This document shows, piece after piece, positions 27,025 to 36,408 of a stretch of 64,000 nucleotides of DNA. The stretch spans positions 620,001-684,000 of the forward strand of contig CAWKAP010000008.1 in NCBI GenBank assembly GCA_963847675.1. The letters run 5' to 3'. The position numbers and the translations under genes are program-made. Position 1 is the first letter of the stretch. Each line of letters opens with the position of its first letter. The DNA comes from JADJWR01 sp963847675 (lineage in GTDB: Bacteria > Pseudomonadota > Gammaproteobacteria > Burkholderiales > Burkholderiaceae_F). The notes under the pieces are model-generated. The model saw only the letters and a program-made list of their open reading frames with translations. It did not search any database and was not told the DNA's origin.

Positions 27025-28194
27025 CTAGTCCGCCCGCAACGCGTCGACGATCTTCATTCGCGACGCCCGGATGGCCGGCAGAAAACCGCCGGCCACGCCC
27101 ATGGCCAGCGCGAACGCAAGACTGCTCGCGACGATCCGCGGCGTCAGCGTGAACGAAAAGGCCAGCTCGGAGAACGACTGGAAGTTGGTGGTCGAGATGG
27201 TGATCGCCTGCAGGAAGGTCGCCGCGACGAGCCCGACGATGCCGCCGGCCAGCGCGAGCAGCAGCGCCTCGAGCAGGAACGCCGCGAGGACCGCGCGGCG
27301 GCGGAAGCCGAGCGCACGCAGCGTGCCGATCTCGCCGGTGCGCGTGGCCACCGACGAGTACATCGTGATCGTGGCGCCGATGATCGCGCCGAGCGAGAAG
27401 ATCACCGACAGCGTCACACCGAGGTAGCTGATGAAATTCGACAGCGCCCGCGACTGGTCCTCGTAGAACTGCCGTTCGCGCTTGACCTCCACGGTCAGGC
27501 GCGGATCAGCGGACACCGCCGCCTGCAGGGCGTCGAAGGCGTCGTACGAGGCGAGCCGCGCGATCACCGACGAGTAACCGCCGAAGCGCCGGAACGCCTG
27601 CGCCAGCTGCTCGGCATCGCCCCAGATCTCCGAGTCGAACGCGGTGCGCCCGGCGTCGAACACGCCGACCACCGTCCACTGCCGCTGCGCGAACGAAAGG
27701 CTCTGCCCCAGCTGCACGCCGGCGAACTGGCGCGCCACGGCCGCGCCGACGATGATCTCGCTGCTGCCCGGCCGGAACAGGCGGCCGTCGACGATCTTGA
27801 CGTGCGGCCGCAGCTGCAGGCCCATCGCCGTCACGCCGCGCACCGGCACGTTGCTGCGCCGGCCCGTGTCGGCCTTGGTCAGCGAGTTCAGAACGACCAC
27901 TTCCTTCGACACGCGCGGCCGGCCTTCGGCATCGCGCGCCACCTGCGCCAGGCTCTCGATCAGCGCCGCCTGGTCGCGCGCGACGCCGCTCTGCACCTCG
28001 GTCTGCGCGCCCTTGCGGATGAACAGCACGTTGAGGTCCGAACCGGTCGCCACCAGCGTCGCGCGCAGGCCGGCGTCGAGCATCAGCACCGCCGCGAACA
28101 CGAAGACCACCAGCGCCATGCCGCCCGCGGTCAGGACCGTGGTCAGCCGGCGCACCCACAGGTTGCGCGCCACGTAGGCCAGCGGCACCTTCAT
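27025..28194 (-). CDS. ABC exporter permease, FtsX/MacB/DevC type (second copy in operon)
   Basis: A 389-residue protein with one N-terminal helix (TTVLTAGGMALVVFVFAAVLML), a large periplasmic MacB-like domain of about 200 residues, and three C-terminal helices (LGAIIGATITMYSSVATRTGEIGTLRALGFRR is the coupling region). It ends in the typical PAIRASRMKIVDALR. It is the last gene of an adaptor-ATPase-permease-permease operon on the minus strand and may form a heterodimer with the preceding permease (16 bases away). The exported substrate is unknown. Confidence 0.9.
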   Translation of the reverse strand: MKVPLAYVARNLWVRRLTTVLTAGGMALVVFVFAAVLMLDAGLRATLVATGSDLNVLFIRKGAQTEVQSGVARDQAALIESLAQVARDAEGRPRVSKEVVVLNSLTKADTGRRSNVPVRGVTAMGLQLRPHVKIVDGRLFRPGSSEIIVGAAVARQFAGVQLGQSLSFAQRQWTVVGVFDAGRTAFDSEIWGDAEQLAQAFRRFGGYSSVIARLASYDAFDALQAAVSADPRLTVEVKRERQFYEDQSRALSNFISYLGVTLSVIFSLGAIIGATITMYSSVATRTGEIGTLRALGFRRRAVLAAFLLEALLLALAGGIVGLVAATFLQAITISTTNFQSFSELAFSFTLTPRIVASSLAFALAMGVAGGFLPAIRASRMKIVDALRAD

Positions 28195-28209
28195 GGCGAA
28201 CGACGACGC

Positions 28210-29370
28210 CTACCCGACATGCCGCAACCCGTCGACGATCTTCACCCGCGCGCTGCGCACCATCGGCACCAGCGCGGCCAGCACGCCGACCGCGGCGGCA
28301 GCCACGACCTGCAGCGCGTAGGTCGACGGCGCGACCTGGAAGCGCGCGAAGATCGACTTCCCGACCGTGTCGAAGAAGCCGGCCGCGAGCACCGGCGTCA
28401 GCAGCAGCGCCGCCGCGGCGCCGATCAGCGCGATCAGCAGGCTCTCGGAGAAGATCAGCCGCGCGACGAAACCCGGCCCGAAGCCGAGCGCCTTGAGCGT
28501 GGCGTACTCGGCGAGCCGCTCGCGGGCGGTCATCGCCATCGTGTTGGCCGCGACCGCGAAGATGATCAGGATCACGATGTAGCTGACCCCGGAGATCACC
28601 TGGACGATCGTCTCGATCATGGCGACGAACGACAGCTGGAACGCCTTCTCGGTCTCGGTCAGCGTCGCCGCCAGCGAATTGGCGAACTCGGCGTCGATCG
28701 CGCGCGCCACGTCGGCCACCCGGCCCGCGTCGTCGACCTCGATGGTGAACGTGCCCGCATTGTTCGCCGAGCGCGGGAAGCGCTGCTTGAGGAACTCGTT
28801 CAGGTAGTCGTAGTGGAAGTAGAACTGCCGCGTGATCGTCGTCTCGTCGCGGCCGTCGTAGATCGCGCGAACGTTGAACTCCCAGTTGCCCGGGTAGATC
28901 GTGCCGCGGAGCGCCACGCGGTCGCCGACCTTGAAGCCGTACAGGTCGGCGAGCTGGCGCCCCACCGCCGCGCCCTGCCGGTCGCGCAGGAAGTCCTGCC
29001 ACTGCTGCGGCCGGAAGCGGAACTCCGGGTACATCGGAAAGAAGTGCGGCGAGTCGACCGCAAACTGGGCGAAGAAGCTCTTCTCGTCGCGCCACACGCC
29101 GCCGAACCAGTTGATCACCGCGGCGCCGCGCACGCCGTCGATGGCAAGGATCTTCTCGCGGTAATACAGCGGCATCGGAAACACCAGCGAGATCGCGTTG
29201 CGCGTGACCAGCCGCTTGCTCGACGCCGCATTCGCGCCGGCGTACCAGCTGCCGACCACGGTCTGCAGCAGCCCGAAGGCGACCAGCGCGATCACCAGGC
29301 CGAGCACCGTCAGTGCCGAGCGCAGGCGGGCGCGGAAGGCATTGCGGGCGACCAGTCTCAGAAAGAACAC
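28210..29370 (-). CDS. ABC exporter permease, FtsX/MacB/DevC type (first copy in operon)
   Basis: A 386-residue permease with the same architecture as its downstream neighbour: N-terminal helix (LTVLGLVIALVAFGLLQTVVG), a periplasmic MacB-like domain, and a C-terminal FtsX domain with MTARERLAEYATLKALGFGPGF. It ends VPMVRSARVKIVDGLR. The sequences of the two permeases differ clearly, so this is an old heterodimer rather than a recent duplication. 124 bases separate it from the ATPase gene and contain a GCCCGC/GCGGGC hairpin (29445-29460) without a T-run. Confidence 0.9.
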   Translation of the reverse strand: MFFLRLVARNAFRARLRSALTVLGLVIALVAFGLLQTVVGSWYAGANAASSKRLVTRNAISLVFPMPLYYREKILAIDGVRGAAVINWFGGVWRDEKSFFAQFAVDSPHFFPMYPEFRFRPQQWQDFLRDRQGAAVGRQLADLYGFKVGDRVALRGTIYPGNWEFNVRAIYDGRDETTITRQFYFHYDYLNEFLKQRFPRSANNAGTFTIEVDDAGRVADVARAIDAEFANSLAATLTETEKAFQLSFVAMIETIVQVISGVSYIVILIIFAVAANTMAMTARERLAEYATLKALGFGPGFVARLIFSESLLIALIGAAAALLLTPVLAAGFFDTVGKSIFARFQVAPSTYALQVVAAAAVGVLAALVPMVRSARVKIVDGLRHVG

Positions 29371-29494
29371 GATGCTGGCTGCACGAGTCGGTGATCGCCG
29401 CCACGCGGCCGGTGACCGGAGGCTGCCCCGGCCTCTGCTTCACCGCCCGCGCGAGCGGGCATCTCAGGCGATGCAGTCGCCGTCATCTTTACGC

Positions 29495-30235
29495 TCAATG
29501 GGCGAACGGACTCGTGTCCGTCAGCTGCCCCTTGTCGAGGTAGATCAGGTGGTGCGCGGCCTCGGCCGCGCGCGGGTCGTGGGTGACCATCACGATCGTC
29601 TTGCCGAGTTCGACGTTCAGCCGGTCGAGCAGCTTCAGGATCTCCGCTGCCGAAGTGCGGTCGAGGTCGCCGGTGGGCTCGTCGGCGATCAGCAGCAATG
29701 GGTCGGTGACCACCGCGCGGGCGATCGCCACGCGCTGCTGCTGTCCGCCGGAAAGCTCGTTCGGCCGATGGTCCATGCGGTCGGCCAGGCCGACCAGCGA
29801 CAGCACCGTCTCGACGCGCTCGCGGCGCTCGCGCCGCGACAGCGCGGTGAGCAGCAGCGGCAGTTCGACGTTCTCATAGGCGGTGAGCACCGGCATCAGG
29901 TTGTAGAACTGGAAAATGAAACCGACCGACGCCGCGCGCCACCCGGCCAGATCCGACTCGGAAAACTGCGTGATGTCGTCGCCGGCGATCGACAGCGTTC
30001 CGGAATCGGGCTTGTCGATTCCGGCCACCAGGTTCAGCAGCGTGCTCTTGCCGGAGCCGGACGGGCCCATCAGCGCGACGAAATCCCCGCGTCCGATGTC
30101 CAGGTTGATGTCGGTCAGCACCGGCACGATCTGCTCGCCGCGCTGGTAGCTCTTGGCGACGCGGCGGATCTCGATCAGCGCGCGGCCGGCCGCGGCGCCG
30201 GGCGTGCGCTGCACGCTTGCCGCGGACTGCGTCAT
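29495..30235 (-). CDS. ABC exporter ATP-binding protein, LolD/MacB type
   Basis: A 246-residue ATPase. Walker A is GPSGSGKSTLLN at residues 56-67, the Q-loop lies in VGFIFQFYNLMPVLT, the signature is LSGGQQQRVAIARA, Walker B LLIADEPTGDLD, and the switch histidine is in MVTHDPR. This MacB/LolD class couples ATP hydrolysis to the FtsX-type permeases encoded downstream. The start lies 26 bases beyond the corrected stop of the adaptor gene. Confidence 0.93.
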   Translation of the reverse strand: MTQSAASVQRTPGAAAGRALIEIRRVAKSYQRGEQIVPVLTDINLDIGRGDFVALMGPSGSGKSTLLNLVAGIDKPDSGTLSIAGDDITQFSESDLAGWRAASVGFIFQFYNLMPVLTAYENVELPLLLTALSRRERRERVETVLSLVGLADRMDHRPNELSGGQQQRVAIARAVVTDPLLLIADEPTGDLDRTSAAEILKLLDRLNVELGKTIVMVTHDPRAAEAAHHLIYLDKGQLTDTSPFAH

Positions 30236-30260
30236 GCGCGGTCGGCCGCGGCTGCCCGGC

Positions 30261-31548
30261 TCATTTCTTCGCCGGCGCGACCGCCGCGCCGTCGGCCAGC
30301 GCCGGCGGAGGATTGATCACCACGCGGCGTTCCGGGCACGAGACCTTCGACGCGCACCAGATCGCCGATGCGTGCGCCAGCGGTCACGGCGGTACGGACG
30401 GCTCGGCCGCCTCCCGTCGCCTTCTTCTCGGCCTCCCCGCTTTCGCCCGCCGACTTGCCCGCCGCGTCCGGCCGCACGACGAACACGACGTCCTGGCCCT
30501 CGCGCTCGACGATCGCCTCCGGCCGCAGCGCGGGAACGGGTTTGCGTTCGTCGGCTGTTAGCGGCCGCGACAGGAACGCGATCTTGGCGCTCATGTCGGG
30601 CAGCACGCGCTCGTCGGTCTCGCCAAAACTCACCTTCACCAGCAGCGTGGCCTTGCTGCGATCGACCGTCGGCACGACGCGCGAAACCGAGCCCGCCAGT
30701 CGCAGTTCCGGAAACGCGTCGAGCTGGATCTCGGCCGGCTGGCCGACGGCGATCTTGGCGATCGAGGACTCCGAGACGTCGGCCTCGACCTCGAGCGTGC
30801 TCATGTCGGCCATCGTGACCACCGCGCCGGTGGTGCCCGAGGCGCTCGAAAACGGCGTCAGGATGTCGCCGACGTTGGCGTTCTTGGTCAGCACGATGCC
30901 GGTGAACGGCGCCCGGATCAGCGTCTGGTCGAAGCTGACGGTGGCTGCGCGCAGGTTGGCCTGCGCCACCGCGATCTGCGCGCGCAGCGTCTCGATCGCG
31001 GCACGCGCCTTGTTGAAGCGCGCCACCGCCGAATCGACCGACGCCTCGGAAACGAAGTCCTTCTGCGCCAGCTCGCGCGCCCGCTTCAGCGCCAGCTCGG
31101 CGTCGGCAAGCTCGGCCTGGCCCTGCACCAGGTTGGCCTCGGCGACCTTGACGCCGGCCGCGGCCTGCTCGCGGCTGGCGGCAACGTCGCGGTTTTCCAG
31201 GCGGGCGATGACGTCGCCCTCCTGGACCCGCTGGCCCTCTTCGACGCCGAGCCATTCGAGCCGGCCGGTCGCTTTGCTCGATACCGAGGCACGGCGGGCG
31301 GCGACGACGCGCCCGGTCGCATTCAGCACCGCGAGCGCCTGCGACGGATAGGCGCTGACGACGGTGGCGATTTCGACCGCCTGCGGCCGGCCGCGCTGGC
31401 TGACGAACGCCGCGGCCGCGGCAACGGCGAGCAGCGCCACGAGCCAGACCCACCACCGCTTCCACAGCGGCCGACGACGCCGGAGGGGCGTCGCGCTGCG
31501 ATCGATCGCGAGTCTGTTCAGCGCGCCGCCTGGATCCGGGTTGCTCAT
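30261..31548 (-). CDS. periplasmic adaptor (membrane fusion protein), HlyD/MacA family (frame break near the C-terminus)
   Basis: About 428 residues: an N-terminal inner-membrane anchor (WWVWLVALLAVAAAAAFVS, about residues 32-50), a biotinyl-lipoyl half (GRLEWLGVEEGQRVQEGDVIARLEN), a long coiled-coil hairpin (about residues 123-200, AAGVKVAEANLVQGQAELAD onward), and beta-barrel parts. At about 30332-30336 (CCCGGAACG) one extra base puts the end out of frame. The corrected end, RRVVINPPPALADGAAVAP, stops at 30261, whereas the uncorrected frame runs on in arginine-rich noise to 30232. It links the permeases to an outer-membrane channel. Confidence 0.85.
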
Positions 31549-31675
31549 GCGTCGTGGCGTCCTGATGAAGCCGCCATGCTAACGAACGCACGGCGCCCCT
31601 CCGGGCTGTGCGCGCCGCCAGTGGAGTTTTTCGCGCCGTGGTCACGGCGCAACCGCAATCGATTCGTGCGGTGCC

Positions 31676-32503
31676 TCAGGTTGCGGGGGTTTCCGCGTAC
31701 ACGTGCTCGGGGCCGGGAAAGCGGGCCGCCTGCACGTCGGCAACATAGGCGCGCACGGCGGCCTCGATCGAGTCTGCGCCAGGCATGAAACTCTTCACGA
31801 AGCGCGGCCTCCTGCCGGTTCCCGCGCCGAGCATGTCGTGCAGTACCAGCACCTGCCCGGTGCAGGCGGCGCTGGCCCCGATGCCGATCGTGATCAGCTG
31901 CAGTGATTGCGCGAGTCCGCGGGCCACCGGCTCCGGCACCGCTTCGATGACCATCATCGCGGCGCCGGCGTCCTGCAGGCTCTGCGCCGCCGCCTGCAGG
32001 CGGCTGACGGCGTCGGCGCCCCGGCCCTGGACGCGATATCCGCCGAACACGTTGACGTGCTGCGGCGTCAGCCCGACGTGCGCGCACACCGGGATGCCGC
32101 GGCGGACCAGGAACTCGACAGTCGGCGCCATCTCGGCGCCCCCTTCGATCTTGACCATCTGGCTGCCGGCCTGCATCAGCGTGACCGCGTTTGCGTACGC
32201 CTGCTCCGGGCTCGCCTGGAACGAGCCGAACGGCATGTCGGCGACGATCCAGGGTCGCGCGGCACCACGCGCCACGCAGGCCGTGTGATAGGCCACGTGC
32301 TCCACCTTCACCGGCAGCGTCGAGTCGTGTCCCTGCACCACCATGCCGAGCGAGTCGCCGATCAGGATGAGGTCGACTCCGGCGGCATCGAGCGTGGCGG
32401 CAAAGCCGGCGTCGTAGCAGGTCAGCATCGCCAGCTTGCGCGTGGCCGCCAGCTTGCGCAGGTCGTGCAGCGTCAGCCGTGGCGTGAACGAATGCGAGGA
32501 CAT
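31676..32503 (-). CDS. panB: 3-methyl-2-oxobutanoate hydroxymethyltransferase
   Basis: A 275-residue PanB that makes ketopantoate from ketoisovalerate using 5,10-methylene-THF, the first committed step of pantothenate synthesis. Key segments are MLTCYDAGFAATLDAAGVDLILIGDS (metal and substrate site), GSFQASPEQAYANAV, VKIEGG, and AHVGLTPQHVNVFGGYRVQGR. It runs to the usual length. panC is not adjacent. The start at MSSHSFTPRLT is chosen because the longer upstream frame overlaps mnmE and has no family match. Confidence 0.95.
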   Translation of the reverse strand: MSSHSFTPRLTLHDLRKLAATRKLAMLTCYDAGFAATLDAAGVDLILIGDSLGMVVQGHDSTLPVKVEHVAYHTACVARGAARPWIVADMPFGSFQASPEQAYANAVTLMQAGSQMVKIEGGAEMAPTVEFLVRRGIPVCAHVGLTPQHVNVFGGYRVQGRGADAVSRLQAAAQSLQDAGAAMMVIEAVPEPVARGLAQSLQLITIGIGASAACTGQVLVLHDMLGAGTGRRPRFVKSFMPGADSIEAAVRAYVADVQAARFPGPEHVYAETPAT

Positions 32504-32576
32504 TGCGGGTCTCCGCGCGGAAAGCGGTAACGATATCGCGGCTGCAGGCGTTGCGCCGGCGCCGCGGGCCGCCCGT

Positions 32577-33968
32577 TCACTTGCCGATGCAGAAGCGCGA
32601 GAAGATGCGGCCGAGCAGGTCGTCGGCGGTGACCTCTCCGGTGATCTCGCCCAGCCGCTGGCCGGCCAGGCGCAGTTCCTCGGCAAACAGCTCCAGTTGC
32701 GCATTGCCGTAGCCATGCGCGGCGTCGGCGCAGGCCGCCGCGGCAGCCAGGTGCTCGCGCGCGCGCTCCAGCGCCTGCAGGTGCCGCTCGCGGGCGAGGA
32801 AGACGGTCTCGCCGGTGGTCGAGGCGGTCCAGCCGGCGACCTCGAGCAGCGCGGCGCGCAGCCCATCGAGGCCGGCGCCGGTCTTCGCCGACAGCCAGAC
32901 GCGCTCGCCCTCGGCCTTCGGCTCGGCGTCCATGAGGTCGATCTTGTTGAGCACCGTCAGCAGCGGCACGTCGCCGCCGGCGCTCTGGACGACCTGTTCC
33001 AGCACTTCGGCGTCGGCCGATGGCGCCCTGGCATCGACGAGGTGCAGCACCACGTCGGCGCGCGCAACTTCGGCGAGCGTTCGTTCGATGCCGATTTTCT
33101 CGACCGCATCCTCGGTCGGCCGCAGGCCGGCGGTATCGATCACGTTGAGCAGGATGCCGTGCACGGCGACCGGCTGCACGATGCGGTCGCGCGTGGTGCC
33201 GGCCACCGGCGTCACGATCGCCACCTCCTCGCCGGCGAGCGCGTTGAGCAGGCTCGACTTGCCGACGTTCGGCGCCCCGACCAGAACGACGTTCAGCCCA
33301 TGGCGCAGCACGGCGCCCTGGCGCGAGCGCGCCAGCACGTCGTCGAGCTGCGCCCGGATCGCCGCCAGCCGGCCGAGCGCATCGGCGGCGCGCAGGAAGT
33401 CGATCTCCTCCTCCGGAAAGTCCAGCGTCGCCTCGACCAGCGTGCGCAGTTCGAGCAGCGCCTCGACCAGCGTGCGGATGCGCTGCGAGAACTCGCCGGC
33501 CAGCGAACGGTTGGCCGAGCGCGCGGCCGCCTCGGTCGAGGCGTCGATCAGGTCGGCCACCGCCTCGGCCTGCGCCAGGTCGAGGCGGTCGTTCAGGAAG
33601 GCGCGGCGCGTGAACTCGCCCGGCGCGGCCACGCGCAGTCCGATGGGGCGGCCGGCCTCGAGGCAGCGCGCCAGCAGCATCTGCAGCACCACCGGCCCGC
33701 CGTGACCCTGCAGTTCGAGCACCGTCTCGCCGGTGTAGGAGCCCGGCGCGGGAAAGAGCAGCGCGATGCCCTCGTCGATGGCCCGGCCCTGCGCATCGAG
33801 AAATGGCGCGAACGCTGCGTGCCGCGGCGCCAGCCTGCCCGCCCGCTCGGCACCCAGCAGGGCCTCGACCACCGGCGCCAGATCGGCGCCCGAGACGCGC
33901 ACCACGCCGATGCCGCCGCGGCCCGGCGCGGTGGCGATGGCAGCGATCGGGTCGCGGTCGGAGAACAC
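32577..33968 (-). CDS. mnmE: tRNA uridine-5-carboxymethylaminomethyl modification GTPase
   Basis: A complete 463-residue MnmE (TrmE). The N-terminal folate-binding domain starts DPIAAIATAPGRGGIGVVRVSG, the helical domain holds an embedded G domain with G1 GAPNVGKSSLLN (about residues 223-234), G2/G3 TPVAGTTRD and DTAGLR, and G4 NKIDL. The C-terminal catalytic CIGK motif is the last four residues. With MnmG it modifies wobble uridines in tRNA. It lies next to yidC in the usual origin-proximal cluster. A small plus-strand gene intervenes. Confidence 0.97.
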   Translation of the reverse strand: MFSDRDPIAAIATAPGRGGIGVVRVSGADLAPVVEALLGAERAGRLAPRHAAFAPFLDAQGRAIDEGIALLFPAPGSYTGETVLELQGHGGPVVLQMLLARCLEAGRPIGLRVAAPGEFTRRAFLNDRLDLAQAEAVADLIDASTEAAARSANRSLAGEFSQRIRTLVEALLELRTLVEATLDFPEEEIDFLRAADALGRLAAIRAQLDDVLARSRQGAVLRHGLNVVLVGAPNVGKSSLLNALAGEEVAIVTPVAGTTRDRIVQPVAVHGILLNVIDTAGLRPTEDAVEKIGIERTLAEVARADVVLHLVDARAPSADAEVLEQVVQSAGGDVPLLTVLNKIDLMDAEPKAEGERVWLSAKTGAGLDGLRAALLEVAGWTASTTGETVFLARERHLQALERAREHLAAAAACADAAHGYGNAQLELFAEELRLAGQRLGEITGEVTADDLLGRIFSRFCIGK

Positions 33969-34029
33969 GGAAAAACGCTAGCACAGCGAAGGTCGCCGCT
34001 TCTTGTACCCTTGCCGCTGCTCCTCGCCG

Positions 34030-34326
34030 ATGCCGATGTCCTACGACAACGATCCCCTGATCAAGTACGGGCGCTCGCTCGCCGGTGTGCTTATCGCGGT
34101 GGTGATCTCGGTGCTGATCGCCGCGCTGATCGGCGGCAGCCTGCCGCTCGACTACGGCGGGCGGGCGTGGGTCTACACGGGCCTGGTCGTCTACGTGCTG
34201 GCCGGCGGCTTCGTGGTGTTCAGGCTCACCGCCGGCGCCGAGCAGGGCGGCCTGTCGGCGGCGCGCGTCCTCAAGTGGACCGCGTCGCTGTGGGTCTGGC
34301 CGCTGTTCCTGCTGCTGCGCCGCTAG
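34030..34326 (+). CDS. small membrane protein of unknown function (98 aa)
   Basis: A plus-strand gene between the minus-strand genes mnmE and yidC. The product has three hydrophobic segments (about residues 16-38 AGVLIAVVISVLIAALIG, 48-68 VYTGLVVYVLAGGFVVF, and 83-95) and ends LFLLLRR. Two ATGs, at 34030 and 34036, are possible starts. No clear ribosome-binding site precedes either. I do not recognise a family. Its coding-like hydrophobic pattern and its placement without overlap support it as real. Confidence 0.6.
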   Translation: MPMSYDNDPLIKYGRSLAGVLIAVVISVLIAALIGGSLPLDYGGRAWVYTGLVVYVLAGGFVVFRLTAGAEQGGLSAARVLKWTASLWVWPLFLLLRR

Positions 34327-34333
34327 CCGCGCT

Positions 34334-36085
34334 TCAGCCGACCGCCCTGGCCCGGGCGATCTGCCGGGTGACGTACCACTGCTGGGCGATCGACAGGATG
34401 TTGTTGACCAGCCAGTACAGCACCAGGCCGGCCGGGAACATGAAGAACATGATGCCGAAGATGAACGGCATCGCCGCCATCACCTTGGCCTGCACCGGAT
34501 CGGGCGGCGTGGGGTTGAGCTTGAACTGGATCCACATGGTGGCCATCATCAGCAGCGGCAGGATGAACCAGGGATCGGGCGTGGCCAGGTCGCTCACCCA
34601 CAGCATCCACGGCTGATTGCGCATCTCGACGCTGGCCAGCAGCACCCAGTACAGCGCGATGAACACGGGAATCTGTACGACGATCGGCAGGCAGCCGCCG
34701 AGCGGGTTGATCTTCTCGGTCTTGTACAGCTCCATCATCGCCACGTTCAGCTTCTGCTTGTCGTCGCCGTACTGCTCGCGCAGCTTCATCAGCCGCGGCG
34801 TGACCTCCTTCATCCTGGCCATCGACTTGTAGCTGGCCGCCGACAGCGGATAGAACGCCGCCTTGATCAGGATGGTGAGCAGCACGATCGCCCAGCCCCA
34901 GTTGCCGACCAGGCCGTGCAGGAACTGCAGCAGCCAGAACAGCGGCTTGGCGATGAAGGTCAGCCAGCCATAGTCGACCACCAGCTCGAGCCCGGGGGAG
35001 ATGCCCTCCAGCGCGCGCTGGTCCTGCGGTCCGACATACAGCGTCGACTGCAGGCTGGCCGTCGCCCCTGGCGCGATCGAGCCCAGCGGGGTGATCGCAC
35101 CGATCGAGTACAGGTTGTTGTCCACGGCGCGCGTGTAGTTCTCGCGCGCCACGCCGGCCGGCGGCACCCAGGCGCTGACGAAGTAGTGCTGGATCATCGA
35201 GATCCAGCCGTTGTCGGCGCTGGTCACGTGCGACTGCTTCTTCTTCTCGATGTCGGAGAAGTCGAGCTTCTGGAACTTGCCGGCCTCGGAGTACACCGCC
35301 GGGCCGGTGAACGTGTAGTACATGCCGGACTCGCCTTCCGGCTTGTTTCCGTCGCGCATCAGCTGCATGTACACGGATGGCTGCACCGGCTGGCTGCCCA
35401 GGTTCTCCACGTCGTACCTGACCTCGATCGCGTTCTGGCCGCGCCGGAACAGATAGGTCTTGGTCAGCCGGACGCCGCCGGATTCCGCGGCGAACTTCAC
35501 TTCGAGCTGTTCCTGGCCCGGCTCGAGCTTCGTCGGCCCTTCGAGGCGGACGAACGGCGTGCGATGGGTCGGCAGGTCCGGAGCGCCGATCAGCCCGCTC
35601 TGCGCGACGTAGACGCGATTTGGCGAGACGTCGAGAAGCACCACGTTGGCGTCGCGGTCCTGCCTCTCGCCAGTGACCAGCGAGGCAATACCGGCCGCCT
35701 TCCAGTTCGGCGCAACCCGCTGATTCAGCAGTTCCGCCCGCGCCACGACCGCGCCGGTCAGGTCGATATCGACGCGCAGCCGATCGGTCTCGATGCGCAC
35801 GCGCTGACCCTGCCCCGCCGCTGCGGCCGCGAGCGGCGGAGCCTCGGCTGCGGCAGGCGCAGGCGCTGCAGCAGACGGCACCACGCTCGCCTGCGGCACG
35901 CCCGCATCGGCTGGTGCGGCGGCGCCAGCCGGTGCCGCCGGCGGAGCGGCGGCGGGCGCGCTCGCGGTCGGCGCGGGAGGCCCGCCCAGCAGCGACGGCC
36001 GCCCTTGATAGCGCTGCCAGTTGTCCCACAGGAACAGCAGCGACATCGCGAAGATCACCCACAGGACCGTGCGCTGGAAATCCAT
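34334..36085 (-). CDS. yidC: membrane protein insertase YidC
   Basis: A 583-residue YidC with the full gram-negative layout: first helix (TVLWVIFAMSLLFLW), a Pro/Ala-rich linker, a large periplasmic P1 domain, and the five-helix insertase core starting LLQFLHGLVGNWGWAIVLLTILIKAAFYPL, with the hydrophilic-groove arginine expected in this first core region and KINPLGGCLPIVVQIPVFIALYWVLL after it. The start MDFQRTVLWV has AAGGAAGG just before it. An ATG four codons upstream (36097) overlaps the yidD stop and is the alternative. Confidence 0.96.
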   Translation of the reverse strand: MDFQRTVLWVIFAMSLLFLWDNWQRYQGRPSLLGGPPAPTASAPAAAPPAAPAGAAAPADAGVPQASVVPSAAAPAPAAAEAPPLAAAAAGQGQRVRIETDRLRVDIDLTGAVVARAELLNQRVAPNWKAAGIASLVTGERQDRDANVVLLDVSPNRVYVAQSGLIGAPDLPTHRTPFVRLEGPTKLEPGQEQLEVKFAAESGGVRLTKTYLFRRGQNAIEVRYDVENLGSQPVQPSVYMQLMRDGNKPEGESGMYYTFTGPAVYSEAGKFQKLDFSDIEKKKQSHVTSADNGWISMIQHYFVSAWVPPAGVARENYTRAVDNNLYSIGAITPLGSIAPGATASLQSTLYVGPQDQRALEGISPGLELVVDYGWLTFIAKPLFWLLQFLHGLVGNWGWAIVLLTILIKAAFYPLSAASYKSMARMKEVTPRLMKLREQYGDDKQKLNVAMMELYKTEKINPLGGCLPIVVQIPVFIALYWVLLASVEMRNQPWMLWVSDLATPDPWFILPLLMMATMWIQFKLNPTPPDPVQAKVMAAMPFIFGIMFFMFPAGLVLYWLVNNILSIAQQWYVTRQIARARAVG

Positions 36086-36093
36086 GCCTTCCT

Positions 36094-36408
36094 TCATTGC
36101 TCAGAAATCCGCGCGCCGCCGCCGTCCGGCAGACCGGCCGCGCCGGACGCGTTGTTCGAGGCCTGCCCGTCGGCGCACCAGCAGCGCCAGCGAAACGTCG
36201 CCGGCACCGGGTCGACGCCGCCGGCGCCGTAGGGGTGGCAGCGCGCCAACCTTGCCATCGCCATGTAGCTGCCGCGTGCCGCGCCGTGCGCCTCGATGGC
36301 CTCGCTCGCGTATTCCGAGCAGGTCGGCCAGTACCGGCAGCTGCCGCCGATCCACGGCGACAGCAGGTATCGATAGCCGCGCAGCAGCGCCAGCAGCAGC
36401 GGCTTCAT
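36094..36408 (-). CDS. yidD: membrane protein insertion efficiency factor YidD
   Basis: A 104-residue YidD. The family core is PWIGGSCRYWPTCSEYASEAI (residues 18-38; key C24, C30) and ARCHPYGAGGVDPVP. It is longer than many homologues through a C-terminal tail that is Ala/Gly-rich. It acts with YidC and Sec at the inner membrane. It overlaps rnpA at its start and yidC at its end by 4 bases each (ATGA), the usual operon coupling. Confidence 0.95.
   Translation of the reverse strand: MKPLLLALLRGYRYLLSPWIGGSCRYWPTCSEYASEAIEAHGAARGSYMAMARLARCHPYGAGGVDPVPATFRWRCWCADGQASNNASGAAGLPDGGGARISEQ

Noticed and set aside
26929..29394. An 821-codon plus-strand open frame
   Set aside because: It runs antisense through two ABC permease genes with good helices and motifs. 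The product is Arg/His/Asp-rich noise.
29445..29460. Hairpin GCCCGC-GCGA-GCGGGC between exporter ATPase and permease, considered as a terminator
   Set aside because: There is no T-run in either direction, and the genes appear to form one operon.
32436..34616. A 726-codon plus-strand open frame over mnmE
   Set aside because: It is a GC-driven shadow of mnmE with no recognisable domain.
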